Shown piece by piece: positions 21,411 to 31,830 of a stretch of DNA of 64,000 nt. The translations under genes and the position numbers were made by a program. Within the stretch, counting starts at the first letter, position 1. Each line of letters opens with the position of its first letter. The stretch spans positions 21,158,414-21,222,413 of the forward strand of contig OX438749.1 in assembly GCA_949316235.1 (NCBI GenBank), written 5' to 3'. The DNA is from Oegoconia quadripuncta. Lineage: Eukaryota > Arthropoda > Insecta > Lepidoptera > Autostichidae. Under the pieces are notes generated by a model. That model searched no databases and was not told where the DNA came from. It was given only the letters and a program-made list of their open reading frames with translations.

Positions 21411-22034
21411 TTGCCGCCAAGCTACTCGAATATTTGTATGTATTTAACTCCAGCAAATGACCAGTTGACCAGACCAGACCAGACAGCTGACAGTTCTACT
21501 ACCCGTTCATCACTTGCACCTAATAAATACGGTGAAGGCGGTCTCTGATACAAGCAGGCCCATAAATTTTTGTTGCTCCTGTCTTGGTGGATTTATGCGT
21601 TAAGAGATACGCGGCCAATGGAAATAGGTATGTTATTATGTACCGTACGTAGGGTAAATAAATATTTGAAGGGGATATATCGTTTTGACGGATAACTCGG
21701 CAGCTTTATTGGCAACGGCAAAGCATAGATAAGCATGTGATATTCCGATCCCGACAGGAAAGAGTAACCACTCGTCTCTCCATTAATATATATTGTATAA
21801 TTACAATTTATAATAGCTACCAAACGAGAAATAACAGCAGGCACCAGAATCGTCACAATTTCAATATAATCATATTATTTATTTAGTAAATCAAACAATT
21901 TCATCTGTTTAAATAACACTATTGATTGGACAAAGAATTAAGGCACAGATTCACAATGAGTTTGATGTGTTTGCCCCGTTAATGAATTGAGTTGTCGCCG
22001 TGAAAACCCTTCACTCTACGGTCTGAGGCAACAA
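21411..22034. other. Unassigned sequence
   Basis: It contains a short ACCAGTTGACCAGACCAGACC stutter near 21460-21482. The minus frame at 21593-21856 has no motif. No gene. Confidence 0.4.
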
Positions 22035-22616
22035 ACCGTATTATTATATTATATTATATAATAATATATAATATAATATAATATAATATAATATAATATA
22101 ATATAATATAATATAATATAATATAATATAATATAATATAATATAATATAATATAATATAATATAATATAATATAATATAATATAATATAATATAATATA
22201 ATATAATATAATATAATATAATATAATATAATATAATATAATATAATATAATATAATATAATATAATATAATATAATATAATATAATATAATATAATATA
22301 ATATAATATAATATAATATAATATAATATAATATAATATAATATAATATAATATAATATAATATAATATAATATAATATAATATAATATAATATAATATA
22401 ATATAATATAATATAATATAATATAATATAATATAATATAATATAATATAATATAATATAATATAATATAATATAATATAATATAATATAATATAATATA
22501 ATATAATATAATATAATATAATATAATATAATATAATATAATATAATATAATATAATATAATATAATATAATATAATATAATAATTATATTATATAATAA
22601 TACGGTATATATCCAT
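22035..22616. repeat. (AATAT)n array with inverted ends
   Basis: Roughly 100 uninterrupted units of the pentamer ATATA occupy about 22067-22582. The edges are inverted: ACCGTATTATTATA at the left, TATAATAATACGGT at the right. At both edges the strand sense of the repeat switches to ATTAT. It could be a small inverted-repeat element whose interior expanded, or a simple satellite-like block. SINE1 abuts on the right. Confidence 0.88.
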
Positions 22617-22948
22617 TTTTTTTATGCACGACGGGTTCGTTCTTGACCTCAATCACACCTGATGTTAAGTGAAGATGAGGTCGAAGGTGAAAGCGTACTG
22701 ACCCGGAAACCCCAACACATTTGAGGGACTGGCTATCTTATCTCTGACAACCGGAACACAACAATGGTATTAACATTGCTGATTGGCGGCAGATTTAGAT
22801 AAGATGGTGGTAGCTAGCCAGGCGGACATTTTAAAATGCCCTACCACCAACCAAAGCGAGTACTTGAACATGTACCCCGCTGGGGATCGAACCCGCGACC
22901 TTCGAATCGTAAACCCAATGTTGTTTACATTGAGCCACGGAGGCGGTT
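22617..22948 (-). mobile_element. SINE1 copy, full length
   Basis: The tail (TTTTTTTATGCACGACGGG) begins about 22617 and the head (GAGCCACGGAGGCGGTT) ends at 22948. The B-box complement GGGGATCGAACC is intact. Confidence 0.9.
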
Positions 22949-23251
22949 CCATTTGTTATTTTCACATTTATACATGTATGTGTGTTTCGCTAAATGGGTC
23001 AAATAAACGATTCATATTAAACGAGAAACACCAGCAGGTACCGGAACCGTCACAATTTCAATATTTACTACTACAACACGTACGACGTAAAAGGAGTTGT
23101 GCTTGTTAAGCCTTGAACGCCCTGGAAGTAAGAATTCGGGGATGAATGTCTAATGGATAGACGTATCAAGTTACCATAATTTACTTCTAGAATGTGGTAC
23201 GTCCACACCAGCGATACCAAATTCAGCGATCGTGCATGACACACGCAGCAC
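22949..23251. other. Unassigned sequence
   Basis: A short block GTGTGTTTCGCTAAATGGGT-CAAATAAA near 22979-23010 resembles a LINE end also seen at 47620-47650. Nothing else was recognised. Confidence 0.35.
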
Positions 23252-23356
23252 ACGTCACAGGGGGTAAGCCCATCACCGTTGAAACGTGCAAAACTATCGA
23301 TGTTTTTTTGGTGGAAAGACCATTCGTCGCCTTTAACGACGTCCACGGGAAGACAC
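23252..23356 (+). repeat. Dispersed repeat R6 copy
   Basis: GTAAGCCCATCACCG, CGATGTTTTTTTGGTGGAAAG and CGTCCACGGGAAGACACGG recur at 47985-48085, and inverted at 28226-28325. It is common in moth genomes but its class is unknown to me. Confidence 0.5.
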
Positions 23357-23395
23357 GGTTAGTCCTAGTGTTGCATACGTACGTAATTTTAACAA

Positions 23396-23526
23396 AAGTT
23401 TCTCGCTAGCTCTTCTCAGTAGTGGTCGCGTTCCGAGCTAGTGGTAGTTTAAAAAACAAATGACGTTCATACGTGCATATTGTATTGCCTACATGAATAA
23501 ATGATTTTCATTTCATTTCATTTCAA
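23396..23526 (+). mobile_element. LINE 3' UTR with (ATTTC)n tail, copy 2
   Basis: Almost base-for-base identical to 9340-9477, including GTTCCGAGCTAGTGGTAG and the final TTCATTTCATTTC. High identity suggests recent activity of this family. Confidence 0.75.
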
Positions 23527-23644
23527 AAACGTTGGTGAAACGCTGGTCAAAAACTTTTATTAATGAAAACACAATGCTGCCGCCGCGTTTTCCTGCGGGA
23601 ACGCGATATTTTTTTTAGATGCAGTTAATTAGTTTTTTACCGAA

Positions 23645-23720
23645 TATTACTATCATTATCATCATCTCAGCCAGTAAACATCCCATTGCAGGGATTTAGG
23701 CCTTCCCTCGTAAGTAGAAG
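23645..23720 (-). mobile_element. RTE-like LINE 3' tail fragment
   Basis: (ATC)n at the plus-strand left edge, then CATCCCATTGCAGGGATTTA and GGCCTTCCCTC, which is the complement of an RTE-like terminal block. Confidence 0.5.
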
Positions 23721-23739
23721 CTTGGCATTCTCCTTAAGG

Positions 23740-24310
23740 TCATGCGATATTTCACACCGAAACAACTTTTGGTGCTTTACCAGGCTCAGGTCCGCTCGTG
23801 CATGGAATACTGCTGTCACCTCTGGGATGGTTCAGCTAAGTACCAACTAGCTGCACTCGATTCTGTGGAACGACGTGCCATGAGACTCACAGGTGATAAT
23901 TCGGTGACTGCTAAATTGCATAGCCTTGAACACCGTCGCAAAGTCGCCTGTCTCTCAGTTTTTTACAGGATGCATTTCGGGGACTATGCGTTGGCATTAC
24001 ATAATATTATTCCACCGTCGCCCTTCCATCTTCGGACCACTAGACGTGGGGAGGGATTCCACCCATATATAGTTAATATACCTAACATTCGAACTAAGAA
24101 GCTCGATTCTTCGTTCATCATCCGAACAGCCAAGGCATGGAACTCCCTTCCGGCGTCAGTCTTTCTTGAATCCTACAACCTTGGCATCTTCAAGAGCAGA
24201 GTGAATAGGCATTTACTGGGATCGCGTGCTTCATCTTTGACTACATCGTCACTTTCCATCAGCGAGATTGTGGTCAAACGCGAATCCAGTCAATCATAAA
24301 AAATATATAT
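23740..24310 (+). pseudogene. LINE J5, RT C-terminal region, best copy
   Basis: An open frame of about 185 codons. It opens with LLVLYQAQVRSCMEYCCHLW, LAALDSVERRAMRL, then LEHRRKVACLSVFYRMHFGD and ends in RHLLGSRASS and a 3' UTR with AATCATAAAAAA. The block L-Y-x-x-x-V-R-x-x-x-E-Y-C-x-x-x-W is the usual thumb-distal region of jockey/CR1-type RT polyproteins. The RT core is missing upstream, where an RTE-like tail abuts, so this is a 5'-truncated insertion. Copies at 431-820 and 36250-36765 share it. Confidence 0.88.
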
Positions 24311-24321
24311 AATGAGCGAGT

Positions 24322-24412
24322 ATGGGCCATAGTCCACCAGCCTGGCCCAATGCGGGTTGGGGACTTCACATGCCTTTATATTCGAATGCCGAAACCACAG
24401 CACAACCACCGC
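24322..24412 (-). mobile_element. SINE4 partial copy
   Basis: GTATGGGCCATAGTCC and GGCCCAATGCGGGTTGGGGA match the distal part of the SINE at 40150-40396. Here it is cut by the SINE1 that follows. Confidence 0.55.
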
Positions 24413-24413
24413 T

Positions 24414-24740
24414 AACCGCCTCCGTGGCTCAATGTAAACAACATTGGGTTTACGATTCGGAGGTCGCGTGTTCGATCCCCAGCGGGGTACATGTAAGTAT
24501 TCGGTTTGGTTGGTGGTAGGGCATTTTAAATGTCCGCCTGGCTAGCTACCACCATCTTATCTAAATCTGCCGCCAAGCAGCAATGTTAATAGCATTGTTG
24601 TGTTCCGCTTGTTAGGTATAAGATAGCCAGTCCCCCAAATGTGTTGGGGTTTCCGGGTCAGTACGCTTCCACCTTCGACCAATCATCTTTAATTAACATC
24701 AGATTGAGGTCAAGTACCAACCCGTTGTGCATAAAAAAAA
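24414..24740 (+). mobile_element. SINE1 copy
   Basis: Head AACCGCCTCCGTGGCTCAAT, a B box altered by one base (GTGTTCGATCCCC), and end CCGTTGTGCATAAAAAAAAG. Nearly complete. Confidence 0.9.
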
Positions 24741-24796
24741 GAAACAAGAAACAAAGGAAATAAATGCTTTCTTATTAATTCTTAGACCTTCTCCCT

Positions 24797-24870
24797 TCAT
24801 CATCATCATAATATCCACTATTGGAAAAAGGCCTCCCCCAAAGATCTCCACAAAGATCGATCCTTCTGAC
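24797..24870 (-). mobile_element. RTE-like LINE 3' tail fragment
   Basis: (CAT)n, then CCACTATTGGAAAAAGGCC and CCCCCAAAGATCTCCAC, the complement of the tail at 17747-17840. Confidence 0.6.
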
Positions 24871-25324
24871 TTACTACCAGATAACTACGACCTACGTGAC
24901 ACACTGAAAAAACTTCTAAACGGAAAATATGATGACAATACGGAGCCTATACAAAGTTAAGTCTAGCAAGGGTATAGAATATAAATAAGATTGCGACTAG
25001 CTATTTACATATAGACAGGTCCCAGAAGGGTTATGTGTGGTGTTAACCGACTACAACAGGGCTGTAGAATCGCGGCCCGCAATATGGTTTGGTCAGTCAT
25101 CCTGTGGCCCGCATAATTTTGATTCAATAACAAAAATATTCGGGAATATATCAATGATCCTCTGGACCGTGAATTCGCTGAAGTTTTTCCCGTATTATTA
25201 AAATGTGATATTCAATCGTATCCTTGACTTTATTTTATTTTAAGAATGCCGAGTGACAGCTTGCACAAATATTTGTGTAAGGAATACAAATATTTTATAC
25301 CCGGTTTATGAATGCTGTCGAATA
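24871..25324. other. Unassigned sequence
   Basis: No motif in the frame at 24727-24960. The stretch CGCGGCCCGCAATATGG is locally GC-rich. No gene. Confidence 0.35.
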
Positions 25325-25973
25325 TTGGGTCTTTATGAAATTGGAGTTTTTTTCTTCGTTAATCATTCCTGTGATTTTCAAAGCTATATCCAAATTTGTT
25401 TTTTATTTGGAAAATGGAATATTATTTCGAGGTTTCACATGAAATATTTTTTAATTTGTGGACTAACTCACATAATAAAAAAAAATGAACAGAGCTCAAT
25501 TTCAATTTCAATTTAATGCATTTATGTTGTACATAGTATGATCTTAAAATATTTTTAGGTATCTAACATAAACCCTGCTAGGGCACAACAATTAAATTTA
25601 AAATGCATGCACATAAATATACGGATTATTTAATTAATTACAACTAGAAAACAATATAACACTTAAATGTCTTCAATATTATATCTATCTTTACATTCAT
25701 ATTTATAAATTTATCGATCTATTTATTTTATTTAGCTCTTTTCATGTGCTTCCCATAATCTTTTCTTAGATTCGCTGAAACTTTTATAAAGCGGTTACTT
25801 TTAAAAATTAACGCTTCCTATGCTTAACTTAATGTTATCCGATAATACACACAAAGTTTAGCTAAATTTGGATTTGCCGTTCCCAAAAAAAAAACAAAAA
25901 AGGTTTGTATGGAGCAAAACAGTCTTAATGAAATTCTTCATACAAAACGCCAATTTCATAGGTAAGGACCTAA
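25325..25973. mobile_element. TA-flanked MITE, copy 3, with a nested insert
   Basis: TA at 25323-25324 and 25974-25975 flank ends TTGGGTCTTTATGAAATTGG and CATAGGTAAGGACCTAA. The interior matches copies 1 and 2 but is split by about 236 bp (25498-25733) flanked by AGCTC (25493-25497 and 25734-25738). The insert begins with (AATTTC)n, like the tail at 62155-62190. It is probably a minus-strand retroposed 3' end. Confidence 0.8.
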
Positions 25974-25999
25974 TACTATAACGGAACGAACTTTTAACG

Positions 26000-26215
26000 C
26001 TAGAAGTGTACAGTGTAATTAGGGAGTTTGTAGTGTAAAAGATGACGTAGTGACAAAGACTGAAAAAGGTATGCGCAGAGATGGTTTGGACATGTGGAGA
26101 GGATGAATGAAAGAAGACTAACAAACGAATGAAATATACGAAGCGAATGTGGATGGAAGTGTTGGTAGGGGAAGACCACGGCGAACGTACAATGATAAAA
26201 CTGAGGACGAGTACC
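26000..26215 (+). pseudogene. RTE-like LINE C-terminal fragment
   Basis: Pieces such as RWFGHVERMNERR, YEANVDGSVGRGRPRR (across two frames) match 29760-29915. Frame shifts and the ACAAACGAATGAAATAT segment disable it. Confidence 0.75.
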
Positions 26216-26246
26216 CTAAACCGACGATCATATTAATTAACCGTTT

Positions 26247-26646
26247 AACCACCTCCGTGGCTCAATGTAAACAACATAGGGTTTACGAATCGGAGGTCGC
26301 GGGTTCGATCCCCAGCGGGGTACATGTTTAAGTACTCGGTTTGGTTGGTGGTAGGACATTTTAAATGTCCGCCTGGCTAGCTACCACCATCTTATCTAAA
26401 TCTGCCGCCAAACAGCAATGTTAATAGCATTGTTGTGTTCCGGTTGTCAGAGATAAGATAGTCAGTCCCCCAAATAAGATGGGGTTTCCGGGTCAGTACG
26501 CTACCACCTTCGGCCTTATCTCCTTATCCTTAATATACCCTACCACCAACCAAACCGAATACTAAATATGTACCCCGCTGGGGATCGAACCCGCGACCTC
26601 CGAAACGTAAACCTAATGTTGTTTACATTGAGCCACGGAGGCGGTT
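26247..26646. mobile_element. Two SINE1 copies meeting tail to body in opposite orientation
   Basis: The plus copy (26247-26528) has a head AACCACCTCCGTGGCTC and loses its last roughly 60 bp. A minus head-half (26529-26646) begins at CCTACCACCAACCAAACCG and ends GAGCCACGGAGGCGGTT. Together the two heads form long inverted ends around one fused unit. Confidence 0.8.
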
Positions 26647-27149
26647 TAGAGCATCGAAATGCTTAATGTCTATTATTGTATGATCAACGGTCAAATGGTA
26701 TCTACGGCAGTTTTCCTAGCGGCCCGTGTCATTTTGAAATTTGCGATATTTTTTGTATATTATTGTATACCTGAAACCTGAAATTACTTTGGTAAGAAGC
26801 ACGTCTAGAAACGATTTCCACTATATAAATATGGGGTTATATTTTTTCCTTATTTTTTAATCAAATTAAAGAATAATAAACAGCGGTGTACGGTCAAACC
26901 GCACATGTTATTAAATATTGTAATTCGTATTTTACTACATCGTCCTAGGAGACGCGGGCTTGCCTTTCAGTTCACGTTCGATTATCAGACCAATCTCGTG
27001 TACTCCTTATCATAGCAAAATCCCCACTTTTCTCATGTATTTATAGTGTATCTATATTATTTTTTTATTATTTGTTTTTATTATCAAGAGTATCATTTAG
27101 CAAACAAACTGTACAATCCCCGTACAAGCGGAAACATGACAGTAACTGA
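26647..27149. other. Unassigned sequence
   Basis: No gene or family recognised. GTTTTTATTATCAAGAGTATCATTTAGCAAAC near 27075 has a diverged second copy near 27757-27805, so the flanks of the next LINE were duplicated or shared. Confidence 0.4.
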
Positions 27150-27720
27150 ATCAAATCAAAAAAATATTGGAAACGTCACATTTTTTATCTTAATATTAAA
27201 ATTATTGACATTGTTGCTCATTCGCAAAGCAGATTCCCCAGAGAAGAACAAGCAAGAAACTCAAGGGTTGCTCTTTTAAATAAGTTTGGGTTACAATTAT
27301 GTTATAATTATACTGAATATTGCCGAGAGGATTATGTCCATGCTTGCTTATCAACCAAATAGTCAGAAATTTTATAATAGCCTTTGGTAAATAATGTCTG
27401 TTTTATGATGGTTTTGAATTTATTTAAAGGTAAATTTTGAATGTCCACTGGAACCTTATTATAAAAGCGTATACATTGCCCCTTAAATGACTTAGTGACT
27501 TTGTGTAAACGGCTGACATGAACAGCTAGTTTATTTTTATATCTGGTATTAACATTATGTATATCACTATTTTTCTTAAACGATTCTATATTTTTTCTTC
27601 CATACACTAAGTTTTCGTAAATATATTGCGATGCTAATGTTAATATATTAATTTCTTTAAATTTATTCCTAAGAGACACTCTGGGGCCCAGTTTGTAAAT
27701 CGCGTGAACCGTGTTTTTAT
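27150..27720 (-). pseudogene. Jockey-like LINE J2, C-terminus and 3' UTR, best copy
   Basis: The frame at 27332-27679 reads MSLRNKFKEINILTLASQYI, then SRLHKVTKSFKGQCIRFYNK and ends DYLVDKQAWT. It continues upstream without a stop to about 27715 as AIYKLGPRV. In J1 (7776-8815) the matching block follows the RT core, so this piece is the last quarter of the polyprotein. The 3' UTR extends to about 27150. A stretch near 27075 and a similar one near 27757 may be target-site-linked, but are too far from the ends for a simple TSD. Confidence 0.88.
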
Positions 27721-27754
27721 AGTGTATCTATTGAACAATTTAATATCAATTCAA

Positions 27755-27795
27755 GAGTATCAAGTACCAACCCGTTATGCATAAAAAAAAAAATA
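27755..27795 (+). mobile_element. SINE1 3' tail only
   Basis: CAAGTACCAACCCGTTATGC followed by ATAAAAAAAAAA. Severely 5' truncated. Confidence 0.6.
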
Positions 27796-28225
27796 ATTTA
27801 GCAAACTAACTGTACGATCCCCGTACAAACGAAAACATGACAATAACACAGAATTCGCAACAATCCTTTATTTTTATTTTTTCTGGCCATATTGATTACA
27901 AAAGTTATGACCTAATTGGGGTGTATCCGCTTTTTGGTATACAAAATATAACCTTGCCTAAACCGCATAAAATTTACTTTTGTCACACCTGCCTGAGCCA
28001 TCTGGGGAATGGTTAATACAGTAAACACAGTGCAGACCCTGAATATGGAACATATTCTACAACGGTTGTTGGTAAATAATTATGAAGTTAGGAGCATCTG
28101 TTATGGGAAACAGGGGAATGAAATTAAAGCTCTGTTAATATATTAAGATTACATTTTTAATTTATGCGTCATCGTGGCTCAAGCATGTTTTCCGTTTATT
28201 GGTTTTGGCACGTAAAAATTCTTGA
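27796..28225. other. Unassigned sequence
   Basis: No gene or repeat was recognised. Confidence 0.35.
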
Positions 28226-28420
28226 ACCTACACGTCTCTTCCCGTGAAAAGCGACTGAGACTTTCCATTAAAAACCATTATAGATTCGCACGTTTCTACG
28301 GCGATGGATTTACCCCTGTCACGTGTACATATTCGATATATTTCGAAAAATTAAGCGTCAATGTAAAGCATAAAACTTTTAATGTTTGGGAAGATTCTGA
28401 CCACCCCATTTGGGATAATA
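28226..28420. repeat. R6 (inverted) followed by R5
   Basis: 28226-28325 is R6 in the opposite sense (CGTCTCTTCCCGTG, GGCGATGGATTTACCCC). 28330-28420 is R5 (ATATTTCGAAAAATTAAGCG, CTGACCACCCCATTTGGGAT). Confidence 0.5.
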
Positions 28421-28440
28421 AATAAATAAATAAAATAAAT

Positions 28441-28968
28441 AAGTAAATATTTCGGACACTTACACCAATCATCTAGTCCTAAACTAAACAAAGCTTGTGA
28501 TATGGATACTAGATAACGGATAAAAATACATAAATATTTATATTAACATCCATGACTCGGGAATAAATGTTCGTATTCATCACACAAACATTTACCCTTC
28601 GCGGGATTCGAACCCGCAACCGTTAGTTTCGCTGACAGGGTCACTATCCACTACACCAAATCGGTCGTCATGTTCTCGTAAAGTATGTATGTATGTAACT
28701 TGGACCGACGATCATTTCTTTGCACTTTAATCGCTCAGGTACCTAGTCGGTTATTTTGTAACTAGCTGCCCAATTGATAGGAATTGCTAGGTTTTGAAAT
28801 AAAAAATGACATATTTTTTGGATAGATAGGATTTTCATTTAATTTTTTTTTCACTCATCTATTTGGCAATAAATATAGAAACTGACTCGTACCTAGATTT
28901 CTTTTCTAACATAGATTAGACGAATTACTGTTGCTAACATACGCTATAGATATAATATAAATTAAAAA
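28441..28968 (-). repeat. SINE3 plus about 300 bp of shared flank, copy 2
   Basis: SINE3 at about 28441-28667 has the intact B-box complement CGGGATTCGAACCCGCAACC. The following flank to 28968 matches copy 1 at 14684-14988, including GGACCGACGATCATTTCTTT and TAGACGAATTACTGTTGC. Same orientation as copy 1. Confidence 0.8.
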
Positions 28969-29390
28969 TGTAACATACTCTATTACTTAGTCAATAAATG
29001 AATACGAAAACCCTCAAGGAACTAAAGTTATTATTAAATTATCATCCAGGTATACAAATAACTGGGTTAAATGTTAAGTATCTTCGAAACTAATAGCCAT
29101 CTCTTTGTGCCTGTTTCACAAGTCCATAACATGAATTTAAGGTCCGTAAGTAATCCGCTGTCCGTTTACATTTCTGATTATACATTTGTTTTACTCAGCC
29201 TCCTACACTGCATAATCCATAGCACGAGCCAGTGTGGATTGATCAAGCCCTTTCTAGATCACTAACTTGGATTAACAACAGTCGTCAATTCAATAGAGCT
29301 TGACCATTTGACGTGCTGTTCCAATACGCGAAAACATTCTTCAATGACATTATTGATGATTTAAAGATACTATAAAAAGCCTGCAAGTAT
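28969..29390. other. Unassigned sequence
   Basis: No motif in the frame at 29071-29265. No gene. Confidence 0.35.
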
Positions 29391-29391
29391 T

Positions 29392-30085
29392 GAAAGAGTA
29401 TGAAAGTGGATTGAGAATGAATGGGTTACTCGTCAAATGTCTCCTCTATGCCGATGATCAAGTAATCCTTGCGTCGTCCCAAGAGGAGTTACAAGAGATG
29501 GTAACACATATGAATACGGCTTTGAAAGAAAAATGAATGAAAGCCAATGTGATTAAAACGAAATTTATGATATTTGAAAGAGGGGTATGTATGCCGGATT
29601 GCAGTATTTTGATAGACGGAGAAAAAATGGACTTATGGGGTGAATGCTGGGTATGGCAAAAGAAGAGTGAAAGTAGAATAAATGCAGAGGAAATGAGATC
29701 ATTGAGAAGTATAAATGGGGTGACTTTGAAAGATAGAATCAGGAATAATGTAATTAGGGAGTTAAGCAGTGTGAATGAAGACGTAGTGCCAAAGAATAAA
29801 AAAGGTATGCTGAGATGGTTTGGACATGTGGAGAGGATGAGTGAAAGAAGACTTTCGAAAGAGATATACGAAGCGAATGTGGATGTTAGTGTTGGTAGGG
29901 GAAGACCACGGTGAACGGACCATGATCAAATCGGGGGCGTCTTAAAGAAAGGCCAAGTCAAGAGTACCCTAAACCGACGAGCATGTATGAACAACCTTAT
30001 GAGAGTGAAGGAAACAGAAGAGGTGTGTCAGGATCGTAGCAAATGGAAGTCTGTGGTCTCTGCCTACCCCTACGAGTAACAGGCG
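29392..30085 (+). pseudogene. RTE-like LINE reverse transcriptase, palm to C-terminus
   Basis: Reading from about 29410: SGLRMNGLLVKCLLYADDQV places the catalytic YADD loop near 29447-29458. ILASSQEELQEMVTHMNTAL follows. An in-frame TGA at 29534-29536 interrupts a conserved KEK-(stop)-MKAN stretch. The frame then runs 29537-29914 (KTKFMIFERG, LKDRIRNNVIRELSSVNEDV, RWFGHVERMSERRLSKEIYE, SVGRGRPR) to a TGA, and remnants DRSKWKSVVSAYPYE continue to about 30080. A deletion after ILIDGEKMD removed the usual YLG segment, which survives at 11930. The endonuclease and the first RT blocks are gone. Dead copy. Confidence 0.88.
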
Positions 30086-31654
30086 TGACATTACGTATGT
30101 ATGTGAAAAAAACATGTAATAAATTTTCTAATTATTCGGATGACATATGTACAGTACAGTCAGTACAATAACCAGATCGTTCGAGTACCAGAAGTACAAA
30201 TTAATAAGGCCCGACACGCACCTGGCCGGATTATTTTAATGTTATCAACCCCAGCTTTTACAAAAGTACATTAATCAATAACTTATGCGAAGAATAGAGC
30301 CTCAATAGAATCCGATAATCTCCAAAGGCCTGTTTCCACGATTTTGAATCCTGCGATAATGGCTGCCTGGGAACCAATAATATATACGGCTTCTCCCGGC
30401 TCGATCGAGTGCCGACTGCTGACTCGAACATTCTCAACGAGTGCCAAGTGGCATCGTTTAAAAGTAACCGATTCTTATCTATCGATGTTCTTCGGATTTT
30501 AAATTTCAGGTCCATGTAAAACCAGAATGTTGCACTTACTTACATGTATAACGCCGGGTCTTGTGCGATATGTTTTATGATTTTCTAACACCTAACATGT
30601 TATTCTAACCAAATATGGGCGTGGCCTATTTTGTTAGTAAAAACAAGCGAACATGTTATCCGAGGTGGACGGAAAACATCCCCGCGTTCGCCTGTGAGAG
30701 TATCTGTATTTAAGCACCTAAGTAAATGTACTAGCAAACATAAGTGTTGTAATAAATCACAAAAGTGTTGTTATATTTGCTCGTGAATAGGAACCAAATT
30801 TAAAAAAAATAGGCCATAATCCGTGATTGGTGGATTTTGGATTTGTGTCAGTACTTTTAAGCTGCCAGCTACCCCGCCCTAGGATACCCACCAAGCCCAA
30901 CGATTCCCTTTAATTTGGATTTGACCAGCTTGTTTGCATGTGAGGCTATGTCACAGTTAATAGTACAATAAAATGTGTCTTTTGTAACAATAAAAATCTG
31001 TTATAAATAACCTTTCAAATACCGTTCTTATTCCTTTCCAACAAAAAAATAGCCTTATTTTAGTAGCACCTTAAAAATTAAAAATGTTACTCTTTTAAAC
31101 ACTGCATACCTACTAAATAAAGATTTAGCTTTGATTTTTATTCCCAGAGATACTTTGCCCATACAAATGAACAAAAACTTACATTTTATACCCAAGCGTC
31201 TTACTCTTACAAAAGGAAAAAATTGGAAACCATTTCTTGCATTGTAATATTTACAAATTCTGGAATAGGGCAACCTTTGAAATAGAGATTTAAGGATAGA
31301 TCAGCCTTTGTAAAAACATAATACTTTTCCAAGGGCTGCGCCGCGCTCAGGGACTAGGGTGGGTTAGTGTCGTATCGGATATTTTTGGGTGTTGATTTTC
31401 GGATATAAAATAAAACTCCATTTTTGAAGTTGAAGAGAGAAGAGAAGAGAGTACGTCTACCTAGAACAAAATTAGATAGGTCCAACTTCGAAAGTGAGGT
31501 CAATAAAGATAATTACAGGTTATGTCAGTAATATTATACGTTTAAGCTCGGAAAAGTTCGAGTAACTTATGATCTAGATTTCGACTAATTTAATGATAAT
31601 TGAATGAGTATTTGGTTAGGTCAATACATAGACAGATATTTTCAATGGGGTTGA
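30086..31654. other. Unassigned; possible LTR-like segment near 30650-30790
   Basis: About 30654-30790 starts TGTTATCCGAGGTGGACGG, has a TATA-like GTATTTAAGCACC and a GTAATAAATCAC signal, reminiscent of an insect LTR. No second copy or TSD was found. Near 31462-31500 there is a shred of RTE-like sequence (GATAGGTCCAACTTCGAAAG), and a LINE-type AATAAAGATTTAGCTTTGAT near 31115. No gene. Confidence 0.35.
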
Positions 31655-31830
31655 AGTTGGCAATGACACTTTTTTTAAGGAGAGTAATATTTTTCGCATG
31701 TATTTATGTAGTATAATAGGTGTAGTATATAATAGTTATGTTAAGTGCAAGGTGTCGCTAGATTTGGCTAAATCCCTAGAGTGTGTTATAATACATTTTA
31801 TGGTAAAAATTCTAATATGGCGCCCGGAAT
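31655..31830 (+). repeat. Dispersed repeat R1 copy
   Basis: GTGCAAGGTGTCGCTAGATT, CATTTTATGGTAAAAATTC and AATATGGCGCCCGG match R1 at 9905-10110. Confidence 0.55.

Noticed and set aside
5795..22616. CRISPR array or telomeric/centromeric satellite
   Set aside because: The arrays are pure 5-bp repeats without spacers and lack the insect telomere unit TTAGG.
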